A stretch of 64,000 bases of DNA. Source: JALYGY01 sp963800975. Its GTDB lineage: Bacteria; Actinomycetota; Rubrobacteria; Rubrobacterales; Rubrobacteraceae. The position numbers were made by a program, and so were the translations under genes. The notes under the pieces were generated by a model. That model was not told the origin of the DNA and did not search any database. It saw only the letters and a list, made by a program, of their open reading frames with translations. Positions 8,922 through 17,688 of this stretch are shown here, one piece after another (the stretch's first letter is position 1; every line of letters begins with the position of its first letter). The stretch lies in contig CAWDDB010000009.1 of the NCBI GenBank assembly GCA_963800975.1, positions 62,001-126,000 on the forward strand, in the 5' to 3' direction.

Positions 8922-9824
8922 CTATCCGGGCCTGTGCCCGAAGCGCGAGGCGCCGACGGCCGCTGCCGTGACCAGCGCGACGGCCACGAGGGCCCTTGCC
9001 CCCAACCGTTCGTTCAGGACCACGAAGCCAACGAGGGCCGCGACGGCCGGCTCGAGGCTCATGAACACGCCGAACACGCGGGCCGGCATCTTGCGCAAGG
9101 CCTCCAGCTCGAAGGAGTAGGGGATGACCGAGGAGAGCATCGCGACGGCGAAGCCGACGAGCAGCAGCCAGGGATCGAGTAGCGCGAGCCCCCCGCCCGC
9201 CACGCCGACCGGGATCAGGGCCACGGTAGCCACGCACATAGCGATGACAAGCCCCGTCCCTCCCGGAAAGGCGCTCCCCGTGCGCGCGCTGAGCAGGATG
9301 TAGCAGGCCCACAGCAGCCCGGCCATAAGCGCTAGTCCCACGCCGACGGGGTCGAGGTCGGCGTCTCCCAGGATGTTCAGCGGCGCGAGCAGGAGGATGC
9401 CGGCCGCCGCGAGCGCCGCCCACAGGAGGTCGAGCGCCCGCCTGGAGAGGGCCACCGAGACGCCGAGGGGTCCGACGAACTCGAGCGTGACGGCGATCCC
9501 TAGGGGTATGCGGTCGATGGCCAGGTAGAGACACAGGTTCATCGCCCCGAGCGCGAGCCCGAAGAGGACCGCGACCAGGTAGTCCCCGCGGGCGTAGCCC
9601 CGCACGGACGGACGCCAGATCGCGAGCAGCACGAGCGCGGAGAACCCGACGCGCAACAACACGGTGCCCGTCGGGCCAAGCTCGTCGAAGAGGCCCTTGG
9701 CGAAGGCGGCGCCGAACTGAACCGTTCCTAGGGAGAGCAGCACGAGGCCAGTCGGGGGGAACACCCCCAGAAATCCCTGCAGCCGTCCGGCACCCCGGAC
9801 GTCCCTTTTCTTGCCGTTCGGCAC
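8922..9824 (-). CDS. EamA/RhtA-type DMT transporter
   Basis: A ten-helix drug/metabolite transporter of about 300 residues. The hydrophobic core begins at PPTGLVLLSLGTVQFGAAFAKGLFDELG, the typical RhtA-type opening with the first EamA repeat, and the second repeat ends at NERLGARALVAVALVTAAAVG. RhtA relatives export threonine and homoserine. The frame is open to 9905, but GTG at 9824 is preferred: GGAGGG lies nine bases before it and gives the family's normal length. It probably forms a transcription unit with the downstream class V aminotransferase. Confidence 0.85.
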   Translation of the reverse strand: MPNGKKRDVRGAGRLQGFLGVFPPTGLVLLSLGTVQFGAAFAKGLFDELGPTGTVLLRVGFSALVLLAIWRPSVRGYARGDYLVAVLFGLALGAMNLCLYLAIDRIPLGIAVTLEFVGPLGVSVALSRRALDLLWAALAAAGILLLAPLNILGDADLDPVGVGLALMAGLLWACYILLSARTGSAFPGGTGLVIAMCVATVALIPVGVAGGGLALLDPWLLLVGFAVAMLSSVIPYSFELEALRKMPARVFGVFMSLEPAVAALVGFVVLNERLGARALVAVALVTAAAVGASRFGHRPG

Positions 9825-9966
9825 TAGCGCGGGCCCTCCGTCGTTTGCGTCCGCGATGCGCCCGGAGACGGCGGTCGCGATCCGGGGCGAGGGCAAGTTT
9901 ATCATCGGGCTTCTGAACTTGATCTCCGACCCCGGTGGCGCCGCGGTAGGGCCGTACGCCCGCGGC

Positions 9967-11139
9967 CTAGCCCGCGACCTTGGAGCCCTTCGCGTTCGCC
10001 CCGATAGCCAGCACGACTAGGGAGAGGAGGGTACACACGGCGCCGGTAAAGCCGAGGGACCCCAGGGAGCCGAGGTCGAGGGCCAGGGCGCCGAGGAAAG
10101 CGCCAGCGCCCTGGCCCAGGTAGATGGCCGAGGCGTTCAACGAGAGCGCGACGTTGCGGGTGCACGCGGCAAGCTGAACGACCCTGTACTGCTGGAGCGG
10201 GTTGAGCGCGAAACCCGCGACCCCCCACCCGACCAGCGCGGCCGAGACCCCGAGGATAGCTGCCCCCGACCCGGAGATCCGGACCAGCAACGAGAAGGCG
10301 AGCAGCGAGAGGGCGAGCGTGACCAGGATCGCGGCCATCAGCCGCCCGTAGCGGACGTGGTCGGCGCCGTAGCCGCCTAGCGAGTTGCCGACCATCGCCG
10401 CCGCCCCGAATAGCAGCAGCATCCCGCTCACTCCCGCGCCGCCGAACCCGGTGATCTGCGCGAGCAACGGGCTAACGTAGGTGAAGACGACGAAACCGCC
10501 CATCATCGCGACGAAGGTGAACACGAGGGCGGCTACGACTGCCGGCCGCCGCAACGTGTCGACCCGCTCGCGCAGGCTAACGACCGGCGGCCTTTCGACG
10601 TCCGGGAGCAGGAAGCGGACGCCCAGGGCGGCGACGGCACCGAGAACCCCCACCATCACGAACGTCATGCGCCAGCTCGAGTAGGTGCCTATGAGCGACC
10701 CGAGCGGTATCCCCGCGACGAACGCGACCGTGAGGCCGCCGGTCACGATCGAGAGCGCCCGCCCCCGCGCCTCGGGCGGCGCGAGGCCAGAGGCAACCGC
10801 GGCCGCCGTCGGCGTGAAGACCGCGGCGCCCAGCGCCGCGACAACCCGCGAGGCGAGAAGCAGCTCGAAGCCAGGCGCGATCACGGACGCCAGGTTCCCG
10901 GCGACAAAAAGCGCCATGGCGCCGACGAGGAGCCTCCTGCGGCCAACCTCCCCGGTCAGGGTGGCGAGGACGGGAGAGCTCACGGCGTACGTCCCCGCAA
11001 AAACGGTGACCAGGTGCCCCGCCGTCGCCACGGAGACGGACATGTCCCGCGCCACCCCCTCGAGCAAACCTGCGAAGACGAAGCTGCCTGTGCCGATGGC
11101 GAAGGTCCCGAGCGCCAACACGAGCAACCGCTGGTTCAA
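9967..11139 (-). CDS. MFS transporter, DHA1/AraJ type
   Basis: A 390-aa twelve-helix transporter. The loop 2-3 signature is LTGEVGRRRLLVGA and the antiporter-type helix 5 motif appears in the GGLTVAFVAGIPLGSLIGTYSSWR segment, where Gly-Pro-rich packing is characteristic of drug-proton antiporters and arabinose efflux permeases. The TTG start at 11139 has a GGGAGG site just upstream. It is one of five MFS genes or remnants between 1 and 17.2 kb. Substrate unknown. Confidence 0.85.
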   Translation of the reverse strand: MNQRLLVLALGTFAIGTGSFVFAGLLEGVARDMSVSVATAGHLVTVFAGTYAVSSPVLATLTGEVGRRRLLVGAMALFVAGNLASVIAPGFELLLASRVVAALGAAVFTPTAAAVASGLAPPEARGRALSIVTGGLTVAFVAGIPLGSLIGTYSSWRMTFVMVGVLGAVAALGVRFLLPDVERPPVVSLRERVDTLRRPAVVAALVFTFVAMMGGFVVFTYVSPLLAQITGFGGAGVSGMLLLFGAAAMVGNSLGGYGADHVRYGRLMAAILVTLALSLLAFSLLVRISGSGAAILGVSAALVGWGVAGFALNPLQQYRVVQLAACTRNVALSLNASAIYLGQGAGAFLGALALDLGSLGSLGFTGAVCTLLSLVVLAIGANAKGSKVAG

Positions 11140-11198
11140 GACCTCCCCTTCTTAGGCGGACGACAGGCGCCGGCTAAAGGTACCACGCGCAAGAGTTT

Positions 11199-11245
11199 GG
11201 AATTCGGAATGAGGAGTTTGGAATGGGGAATTGGGGTTCGGAGGG
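11199..11245. repeat. Degenerate 7-bp-unit repeat
   Basis: Successive seven-base units such as GGAATTC, GGAATGA, GGAGTTT, GGAATGG and GGAATTG run in phase. Related blocks are at 12390, 18786-18901 and 55743-55886. The surrounding gap otherwise has no gene. Confidence 0.7.
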
Positions 11246-11310
11246 CGCGGGTTCTTCTTCGGCTCGCACAGCGACGGGCGCCGCCGGGACCGGAGATATC
11301 CGGTGGCGCG

Positions 11311-11366
11311 ATCTAGTAAATTTTTATATTCTAACTATTGATTTAGTTATAGCTAATTTTTACAGT
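11311..11366. promoter_or_regulatory. AT-rich promoter/operator region with TAACTA-N6-TAGTTA dyad
   Basis: An abrupt A+T-rich island lies just before the amidohydrolase gene. It contains the inverted repeat TAACTA (11332-11337) and TAGTTA (11344-11349) separated by six bases, flanked by near-mirror blocks GTAAATTTTTATA and TAATTTTTAC. TATATT and TTATAG are possible -10 elements. The dyad resembles MarR- or TetR-type operators in form; no regulator is adjacent. Confidence 0.5.
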
Positions 11367-11397
11367 GTGGGTGGGCACTGGCTATGAAAGGAGAGGC

Positions 11398-12393
11398 ATG
11401 AGGACGATCACGGTTGAGGAGCACTATGCCACGCGGGCGTTTCTGGAGGGTCCGGGGCGCTTGCTCGGGGAGATGGCTCGGGGGGCCAGGGCGCATCCCC
11501 GGGTTGCGGCGGGGTATGTGGAGCTGGTCGAGAGGTTATGCGATCTGGGGGAGCGCAGGATCCGGGAGATGGATGCGGCCGGCATCGACGCGCAGGTGCT
11601 ATCGCTGACAGCTCCGGGCGTGGAGCAACTCGGGGCATCGGAGGCGGTGGCGCTCGCCCGCGAGGCGAACGACGCGCTTGGGGACGCGGTCGGGGGCCAT
11701 CCTGGCCGCTTCGCCGGCTTCGCCGCGTTGCCGACGGCGGCGCCGGATGCCGCCGCCGAGGAGCTGGAGCGTACGGTGGCGGCGTACGGCTTCGTGGGGG
11801 CTTTGATCAACGGCCACACGCGGGGCCGGTACCTGGACGACGAGTTCTTCTGGCCGATACTCGAGCGCGCCGAGGCATTGCGGGTCCCGCTCTACCTGCA
11901 TCCGACTCCGCCACCGCGGGCGGTGATCGAGGCTTCGTACGAGGGGAACTACGCGCCCGGGGTGGCGAGCGCGCTCGCGACGGGAGCCTGGGGGTGGCAC
12001 ATAGAGACCGCGACCCACGTTCTCCGGCTCGTGCTCGGCGGTGCGTTCGACAGGTTCCCGGGGCTGCAGCTCGTTGTCGGCCACCTCGGCGAGGGTCTTC
12101 CCTTCATGCTACCGAGGTTCGAGCTAGCCCTGCCGACCCAGATCACGGGCCTGGACCGCCCGGTAGGCGCCTACCTCCGCGAGAACCTCCACTACACGTT
12201 CGGCGGCTTCAACTGGACCCCGGCGTTCCTGGATCTGCTCCTCCAGGTCGGCGCCGACCGGATCCTGTTCTCGACCGATTACCCCTACGGATCCATGGCC
12301 GAGGCGCGCGCATTCCTGGACCAGCTCCCCGTCAGTCCTCCCGACAAAGAGCGCATCGCGCACGGCAACGCGGAACGCCTGTTGGAATTATGA
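11398..12393 (+). CDS. Amidohydrolase-2 family protein (ACMSD / resorcylate-decarboxylase-like)
   Basis: A 331-aa TIM-barrel metal enzyme. Metal ligands are visible as EEHYAT (residues ~8-10, the E-x-H form of resorcylate-type decarboxylases rather than H-x-H), LYLHPTPPP near residue 170, VVGHLGEGLPFMLPR near 225 and the late aspartate in ILFSTDYPYGS near 295. Relatives carry out non-oxidative decarboxylation or hydration of aromatic and related acids. The start ATG 11398 follows AAAGGAGA. It is preceded by an AT-rich dyad that may make expression substrate-inducible, and it is flanked by MFS genes on the opposite strand, one of which might carry its substrate. Confidence 0.85.
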   Translation: MRTITVEEHYATRAFLEGPGRLLGEMARGARAHPRVAAGYVELVERLCDLGERRIREMDAAGIDAQVLSLTAPGVEQLGASEAVALAREANDALGDAVGGHPGRFAGFAALPTAAPDAAAEELERTVAAYGFVGALINGHTRGRYLDDEFFWPILERAEALRVPLYLHPTPPPRAVIEASYEGNYAPGVASALATGAWGWHIETATHVLRLVLGGAFDRFPGLQLVVGHLGEGLPFMLPRFELALPTQITGLDRPVGAYLRENLHYTFGGFNWTPAFLDLLLQVGADRILFSTDYPYGSMAEARAFLDQLPVSPPDKERIAHGNAERLLEL

Positions 12394-12418
12394 GTTGAGA
12401 ATTTGGAGTTTGGAATTG
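12388..12418. repeat. Degenerate 7-bp-unit repeat
   Basis: Units GAGTTGA, GAATTTG, GAGTTTG and GAATTGA follow each other directly behind and partly over the amidohydrolase stop codon. Same family as the block at 11199. Confidence 0.6.
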
Positions 12419-12472
12419 AGTGCTCGGGTGCCTGACGCGTCGCGTAGGCGGAACGTCCGAGGCCCGGAACCT

Positions 12473-13696
12473 TCAGCTCAGGTCCTGGTTCGCGAGAGTG
12501 CGAACACTCGCGATTCCTTCAAAGTTCTTCTTCGTGCGTCCTGCGCTCCCGGCGAGCAGCACGATCAGGGCACTCAAGGCAACAACGATAAAGAGGGCCG
12601 CGTCGAGTCCTACCGCCTCTGCGGCGAGCCCGATAGAGGGAGGGCCGACGAGGAACCCGAAGTACCCGGCCGTGGAGACGGCGGCGAGCGCGGGCCCCGT
12701 GGGAATACTCTCGGAGCGTCCGGCCGCGCTCAGGGCCACGGGAAAGATGATCGAGAACCCGAGCCCGGCGCAGCCGAAGCCGACCAGGGCCGCCGCCGGG
12801 TTCGCGACCAGGAGCGAGACCCCGAGCCCCAGGGCCGCGATCGCAGCCCCGGTCCGCACGAGCGCCACCGGTCCGAAGCGCGAGGTGAGCCGGTCCCCGA
12901 GGAGACGCCCGACGACCATGGTGGCCGAGAACGCGGCGAAACCGGTAGCGGCGAAGCCTGGTCCGGTCCCGAGCGTGCCGTTCAGGTAGACGGCGCTCCA
13001 GTCCGCCATCGCGCCCTCGCCCAGCAGGACGCAGAAGGAGATGATCCCGAGCCCCGCCAGCGCCAGGGTAGGTCTCGCGAACGCCGGTTCCCCGCCCTCT
13101 CCCCTGTCGACCTCGGGGGGCAGCATGTACCGGTAGGAGATCACGAAGACCACCAGGGAGAGGGCGGCGATGCCGGCGAGGTGCGGCTCCACGCCGATAC
13201 CCAGGGACGCCACGGCGCCGCCCGCGGCCGCCCCCGCCAGCCCGCCCAGGCTGAACGCTGCGTGGAAGGAGGACATGATCGGGCGCCCGAGCCCCTTCTC
13301 GACCGCGACGGCCTGGGCGTTCATCGACACGTCAAGAGATCCGCCGGAGCCCCCGGCGAACACGAGGGCCACCACGAGCAGCGCGAGGCTCGGTGATAGG
13401 GCAAGAAGCGGGAGCGCCAGGAAGAACGCGAGCGCCGTCGCCCCTACGACGGGACGGCTGCCCAGACGCGAGATCAGGCCTCCCGCGAGCGGCATCGAGA
13501 CGAGCGAGCCGGCAGCGAGACCGAGCAGCGCCGCGCCCAGAAGCCCCTCGCTCAGACCCAGCTTCTCCTGCACAGCGGGGATACGCACGGCCCAGCTCCC
13601 GAATCCGAGGCCGCTGAGGAAGAAGGTCGCGAGCACGGCGAGCCGGGCCTTCGAAAGCGAATACCCGGCGATCGACCCTTGTCTCGGTCCTTGCAT
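12473..13696 (-). CDS. MFS transporter (YbjJ-like)
   Basis: A roughly 407-aa major facilitator. The start is tentatively ATG 13696; the frame stays open to 13732. Helix 1 is AVLATFFLSGLGFGSWAVRIPAVQEKLGLSEG, a sequence style of the YbjJ/FucP-like subgroup, and loop 2-3 is LAGGLISRLGSRPVV. Twelve helices are predicted from alternating hydrophobic blocks. The substrate is unknown; relatives are poorly characterised sugar or drug permeases. It lies convergent to the amidohydrolase gene, and no ribosome site strongly fixes the start. Confidence 0.82.
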   Translation of the reverse strand: MQGPRQGSIAGYSLSKARLAVLATFFLSGLGFGSWAVRIPAVQEKLGLSEGLLGAALLGLAAGSLVSMPLAGGLISRLGSRPVVGATALAFFLALPLLALSPSLALLVVALVFAGGSGGSLDVSMNAQAVAVEKGLGRPIMSSFHAAFSLGGLAGAAAGGAVASLGIGVEPHLAGIAALSLVVFVISYRYMLPPEVDRGEGGEPAFARPTLALAGLGIISFCVLLGEGAMADWSAVYLNGTLGTGPGFAATGFAAFSATMVVGRLLGDRLTSRFGPVALVRTGAAIAALGLGVSLLVANPAAALVGFGCAGLGFSIIFPVALSAAGRSESIPTGPALAAVSTAGYFGFLVGPPSIGLAAEAVGLDAALFIVVALSALIVLLAGSAGRTKKNFEGIASVRTLANQDLS

Positions 13697-13820
13697 CCTA
13701 CGAGAGGGTAGCAGGCCCTGACGCCACCACACGCTGCGTCCCTAGAGGGAAGTACGCACGATCTCGGTAGGAACGTACAGGAGAGACTCGTAGCGAAGCA
13801 AGTTTGTCTCTCACGCGTTT

Positions 13821-14225
13821 TCAACCCCGGACGATCCGCATCACGACGAGAGCGGCGAGCACCGCCACGGCCAACCAGAGGACCAGGATGACCGCGGCGG
13901 CTACCCGGCCCACGGGCCTCTCGCCCCTCTCCACCATTTCACGCGCTTTCCGCCTACTCTCGGAGAGCACATCCTCGGGGATCATCCTCACCGCGAGCGC
14001 GACGCCCAGCGGGATCAGGACGAGATCGTCCAGGTAGCCGAGGATGGGGATGAAGTCCGGGATCAGGTCTATGGGGCTAATGGCGTAGCCGACGACCACC
14101 GCGGCGAATAGTCTAGCGTACCAGGGCACCCGCGGGTCCTTATAGGCCAAGTACAGCGCGTAGGACTCGGACTTCAGCCGCAGGGCCCAGCGCCTCCAAT
14201 CCCCTCCGGAAAACAGATTGCTCAT
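13821..14225 (-). CDS. YkvA family (DUF1232) membrane protein
   Basis: A 134-aa protein with the DUF1232 core WYARLFAAVVVGYAISPIDLIPDFIP followed by GYLDDLVLIPLGVALAVRMIPEDVL (residues ~38-85), including the conserved SPIDLIPDFIP and DD. A second hydrophobic segment near the C-terminus (VAAAVILVLWLAVAVLAALVV) gives an additional membrane anchor. The function of the family is unknown. Its ATG overlaps the TGA of a small upstream gene (14222-14377), so the two are probably co-translated. Confidence 0.88.
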   Translation of the reverse strand: MSNLFSGGDWRRWALRLKSESYALYLAYKDPRVPWYARLFAAVVVGYAISPIDLIPDFIPILGYLDDLVLIPLGVALAVRMIPEDVLSESRRKAREMVERGERPVGRVAAAVILVLWLAVAVLAALVVMRIVRG

Positions 14226-14377
14226 GACGGACCGACCAAGCCGTGGTCGGCGACCTCGTAGACAGCGGCCGCGATCGCCTCCAGGTCCTCTCTCGGCACC
14301 GCGGTGATGCCGACGGCGTTCTGCGGTATTTCGCTGGAGAGCACAATGCGATTGTATTCCAGCTTCTTGATGCGCAT
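14222..14377 (-). CDS. Small acidic protein (51 aa) coupled to the YkvA gene
   Basis: A short frame translating as MRIKKLEYNRIVLSSEIPQ, then NAVGITAVPREDLEAIAAAV, then YEVADHGLVGPS. It ends in TGA overlapping the next ATG as ATGA, a typical actinobacterial coupling. The composition (balanced charges, an amphipathic helix in REDLEAIAAAVYEVA) looks like a real protein rather than a random frame. No family is recognised. The Shine-Dalgarno site is weak (AGG about ten bases upstream). It may be a soluble partner of the membrane protein that follows. Confidence 0.6.
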   Translation of the reverse strand: MRIKKLEYNRIVLSSEIPQNAVGITAVPREDLEAIAAAVYEVADHGLVGPS

Positions 14378-14634
14378 GGGCAGCGAACCTGGTTCACATC
14401 ACCCGATTCGCCTACCGGCCTCTCGACAGAGGCGCACCATCCACGACGGAGTCGCCATTACGAAACAACTCGTGTGTAACTCACCCCCTAGCGCATTGTC
14501 ACGAAAATCTGAGGAGGACACACAGTACGAACAAGCATTAACAGGCACGACGAACAAGCATTTAGTAGCAAGTTATGCTAATAATAGTAGGCGTGGGAGG
14601 ACGGGAAGAAGTTTGGTGAGAAGGAGGAAAGACG

Positions 14635-15083
14635 ATGAGCGAGCAAGGCACGCAGGCAACCGGGGTTGTCGTTGCGACACCAACCCGGTTCGCTATGAAT
14701 ACACCGGGGCTCCCTTCGAGGTCCATTACTGCCTCTGCACCGACTGCACAGACATCAGCGGCGGGGCGCTGGCCCTTATCGCCGTGGTCGAGCGCGATAC
14801 GTTCCGGATCACGCAGGGCGAGGAGAAGATCCGCAACTTCGATACCAAGCCCACAGCCCATCGCAGGTTCTGCGGGGATTGTGGCTGCCACATGCTCCTC
14901 TACGTGGACGCGTTTCCGGACCATTTGCTCATCCACGTGCCGACCATAGACCGCGAGTCCGAGGTTGGGGGAGAGCCGGATCGCTGGGTGTTCACGGCTT
15001 CCAAGCATCCCCTGCTCTCGATCCCCGACGATGGGCTGCCGCGACACGAGGGATGGGCCCCGACTCCAGCTGCGGCATCTTAG
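14635..15083 (+). pseudogene. GFA family (glutathione-dependent formaldehyde-activating/CENP-V fold) enzyme with a -1 frameshift
   Basis: ATG 14635 follows AAGGAGG and reads MSEQGTQATG, then leaves the coding frame. The remaining protein continues in another frame as GCRCDTNPVRYEYTGAP and on to the stop at 15083. Restoring one G in the GGGG run at about 14664-14667 would give an uninterrupted ~149-aa GFA protein. Zinc ligands are present: GCRC at the N-terminus, HYCLCTDC near residue 38 and FCGDCGCHM near residue 92. Members include centromere-V-like and glutathione-binding zinc proteins, most of unknown substrate. The lesion could be a real inactivation or a consensus error in a homopolymer. 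Confidence 0.75.
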
Positions 15084-15229
15084 GGTAGTAGCCTTCGGGC
15101 AATAGTCTTTCGACGCTCGTGGAGCGTTGCTAATGTATCCTGATCGAATGCGCGCCAGGAGTGGCAGCGAGACAGCCTCGGGATCCCAGGTGAGGCGCGC
15201 CGGCGGCGAGCACCGCCAGCGCGACGGCG

Positions 15230-15612
15230 AGCAGCCGCCCCCATGACCGAGCCGCTCCCGGTCGCAGTTGCGAGGGGCACATCGGATCGAACCAGCGGCA
15301 TCATGGCGGTGTAGGGAAACGCGAACACCATAGGCACCACGGCCAGGATCAAGAGCGACTGGACTATCGGGCTGTTCTTCACGTAGACGGCCGCCTCCCG
15401 GATATCCGCCTTGATGTCCTTAGGAGCGCTCTCCTTGCTGGATGCCGGGTAAACCACGAGCGGGGAGAGCAGCACCGCCACGTATTCTCGGCAGCGGTCT
15501 TTGACACTACCACGGCACTTATGACATTCGTTGGCCTATAACTCGGGGAAATCATCGCCCGCTTCGTACCCATCTGCTCCGATCTGCTCAGTGGTTTGGG
15601 ACTCTCGATCAT
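15230..15612 (-). pseudogene. Remnant of an MFS transporter (MFS_3-like)
   Basis: On the minus strand, residues such as PKDIKADIREAAVYVKNSP and VQSLLILAVVPMVFAFPYTA followed by MMPLVRSDV closely resemble the second half of MFS_3 (enterobactin exporter-like) permeases, where loop 6-7 is followed by helix 7. The homology stops after about 75 residues: downstream sequence runs into arginine-rich out-of-frame translation, and upstream sequence shifts frame near 15480. No complete gene can be formed. It is a decayed fragment lying between the GFA gene and the EmrB-like gene. Confidence 0.65.
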
Positions 15613-15672
15613 GGCGGTCGTGCTGGTACTGGGATACTGACGAACAGTTCTGCAAGGGTCATGCCACTCTTG

Positions 15673-17118
15673 CTAACGTACGATCTTCCCGGAACCATGC
15701 GATGTCCCCTTTGAAGCGTCCGTCCCTCGCTCACGCATGAGGAACAGCGGAACTAGAGCTCCGGCCGCGGCCAGCACCGCGGCCAGGTAGAACGCGAGCC
15801 TGAACCCCTCCACCAGCGCCACGCCTGAGACCTCTCCCGCGCCGGCCAGGGCTTCGGTGCGGGCCGCGGCGACGGTGACGAGGACGGCCAGGCCGAGGGC
15901 CGTGCCGATCTGGGCCGAGGAGTTGAGGGCGCCCGAGGCGAGCCCGCGCTCCCGATCCCCTACCGCCGAGGTCCCGCTGGTCGTCGAGGCGACCGCTGAG
16001 CAGCCGAGACCCAGACCGGCGAGGGTGGCGTTCGAGAGCACGTAGGCCAGTCCCCCCTCCGCCGATATGCCCGTGATGAGCAACGACGCGCCGCAGATCC
16101 CGAGCAGCCCCAGCGCCATGGTCCGTCTCGCGCCGAGACCCCCGGTGAGCCTGGATCCCAGGAAGGATCCGACCACGACGGAGAGGCTGAGGGGCAACCC
16201 CAGCAGCCCCGCCCGGGTCGGCGAGTAGGCCAGGACCTCCTGCAGGTAGAGTATTGCTAAGACGGCCACCGCGCCCGTCGTCGCGGTGTTCGCGAAGGCA
16301 ACCAGGGCCGAGCTGGACAGGTCCGGAGAGCGGAAGATGCGTAGCGGGACCAGCGGGTCCGACACGCTCCGCTCGACAAAGAGGAAGGCGGCCAGCAGGA
16401 CCAGAGCAAGAGCCAGCGTGACCAGCGTGAGGGGAGATCCGAGTCCCGACCCCTCCACCCGAGTAAGGCCGTACACCAGCAGGAACAGCCCGGCCGTGAC
16501 CGTCACCGCGCCCCACGCGTCGAGCCGGCGCGACGTCCGCCCCCCGCGATCCGCCTGGAGCAACACGAAAGAAAGGGCGATGCCAGCCACGCCGACGGGC
16601 AAGTTGACGAAGAAGATCCAGGGCCACCCAGGCCCGTCGGTTATAAGACCGCCGATGACCAGCCCGGCCGCGCCCCCGCCAGCCGCCACCGCCGTCCATA
16701 CGCCCATGGCCAGGTTCCGATCTCGCCCTTCGGGAAAGGTTGCCGAGATGATGGAGAGAGCCGCCGGGGCCACGATCGCCGCCCCGAGGCCCTGGATGGC
16801 CCGGAAGGCCACGAGCGCCAGTGGCGACCCCGCGAGCCCGCAGGCGAGCGAGGCGGCCGTGAACAGGGCGAGCCCAACCACGAACATGCGCCGCCTCCCG
16901 TAGAGGTCGGCGAGCCTCCCCGCCAGCAGCAAGAACCCCCCGAAAAACAACACGTAGGCCGTGATCACCCACTGCAGATCCCGCGCCGAGAAACCGAGAT
17001 CTCGCCCCACCGTCGGCAGGGCGACGACCACGGCGTTGACGTCGAGAACATCCACAAACTGCGCCACGCAAAGCAGGGCCAGCGCGGGCCAGCGGCGTGC
17101 TCCCCGACCCACGCTCAC
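15673..17118 (-). CDS. MFS transporter, DHA2 (EmrB/QacA) drug-resistance type
   Basis: A 481-aa protein with about fourteen helices, the DHA2 hallmark. Helix 1 carries the family motif region ALLCVAQFVDVLDVNAVVVALPTVGRDLG, loop 2-3 is LAGRLADLYGRRRMFVVG, and helix 5 contains PVGVAG after FVNLPVG (motif C area). It is expected to export hydrophobic toxic compounds by proton antiport. The start lies seven bases after the stop of the ParB-like gene, so both are likely one transcript beginning near 17.6 kb, opposite a LacI regulator with a palindromic site in the shared gap. Confidence 0.88.
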   Translation of the reverse strand: MSVGRGARRWPALALLCVAQFVDVLDVNAVVVALPTVGRDLGFSARDLQWVITAYVLFFGGFLLLAGRLADLYGRRRMFVVGLALFTAASLACGLAGSPLALVAFRAIQGLGAAIVAPAALSIISATFPEGRDRNLAMGVWTAVAAGGGAAGLVIGGLITDGPGWPWIFFVNLPVGVAGIALSFVLLQADRGGRTSRRLDAWGAVTVTAGLFLLVYGLTRVEGSGLGSPLTLVTLALALVLLAAFLFVERSVSDPLVPLRIFRSPDLSSSALVAFANTATTGAVAVLAILYLQEVLAYSPTRAGLLGLPLSLSVVVGSFLGSRLTGGLGARRTMALGLLGICGASLLITGISAEGGLAYVLSNATLAGLGLGCSAVASTTSGTSAVGDRERGLASGALNSSAQIGTALGLAVLVTVAAARTEALAGAGEVSGVALVEGFRLAFYLAAVLAAAGALVPLFLMRERGTDASKGTSHGSGKIVR

Positions 17119-17125
17119 CCCGGTG

Positions 17126-17599
17126 CTAGGCGCACGCAGCCAACCCCACCCCCGAACCCGCAGGCGTCAAGAGCTCCACGACCTCTGCGTCGATCATCTC
17201 CACCCCCTGGTAACGCGCCACGCTGACGCGGTGGTTTCCGTCCTGGACGAAGTAGGAGTCCCCGATCTTGTAAAGGGTCACGGGCGGCAGCTCCTCGCCG
17301 CGAACGAACGCCCGGTCCACCCTCTGCCACCGTTCCCGCAGGCTAGCCTTCATGGGCATGAAGTTGCGGTCGAACTGGCGGTAGCGCCCGACGCTGCCCA
17401 GGATCCTGCATACCTCGACGTCCCACCGGCCCCGGCGAAACCCGCCGTTCGCCCGCGCCGAACGCCTGACCTCCTCGAAGGATAGCAGCCCCTCCCGCTC
17501 GCCCCGGAAGTACGCCGCCACCCGCCCGAACAAGGCCCGATGCCTGGCCCGCACGAAGTCCTTGTCTACCTGCTCCTCGATGCTCATGTACCCGATCAT
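17126..17599 (-). CDS. ParB-like nuclease-fold protein
   Basis: About 157 aa. The start is set at ATG 17599 because GAGAGGAGG precedes it by seven bases; the frame is open further to 17656 but without such a site. The C-terminal half contains the ParB/sulfiredoxin-like motif VTLYKIGDSYFVQDGNHRVSVARY (DGNHR as the nucleotide/catalytic loop) and ends with VEMIDAEVVEL. The N-terminus (IEEQVDKDFVRARHRALFGRV) is helical. Similar stand-alone proteins are common in actinobacteria and are not chromosome-partition ParB; their role is unknown. It is the first gene of a probable pair with the EmrB-type exporter. Confidence 0.7.
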   Translation of the reverse strand: MIGYMSIEEQVDKDFVRARHRALFGRVAAYFRGEREGLLSFEEVRRSARANGGFRRGRWDVEVCRILGSVGRYRQFDRNFMPMKASLRERWQRVDRAFVRGEELPPVTLYKIGDSYFVQDGNHRVSVARYQGVEMIDAEVVELLTPAGSGVGLAACA

Positions 17600-17654
17600 C
17601 GGCGTCCTCCTCTCCATGCCCCGCGGCCGCCCCAGGCCGCCACCGCCCTTTCTC

Positions 17655-17675
17655 AAACGATTTACTAAATCGTTT
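17655..17675. promoter_or_regulatory. Perfect palindromic LacI-type operator
   Basis: A 21-bp perfect dyad: arm AAACGATTTA (17655-17664), central C, arm TAAATCGTTT (17666-17675). It lies 13 bases before the ATG of the LacI gene and 55 bases before the divergent ParB-like gene, inside the only A+T-rich part of the gap. Position and symmetry point to autoregulation and control of the divergent pair. Confidence 0.75.
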
Positions 17676-17688
17676 AAGTAAAGATACC

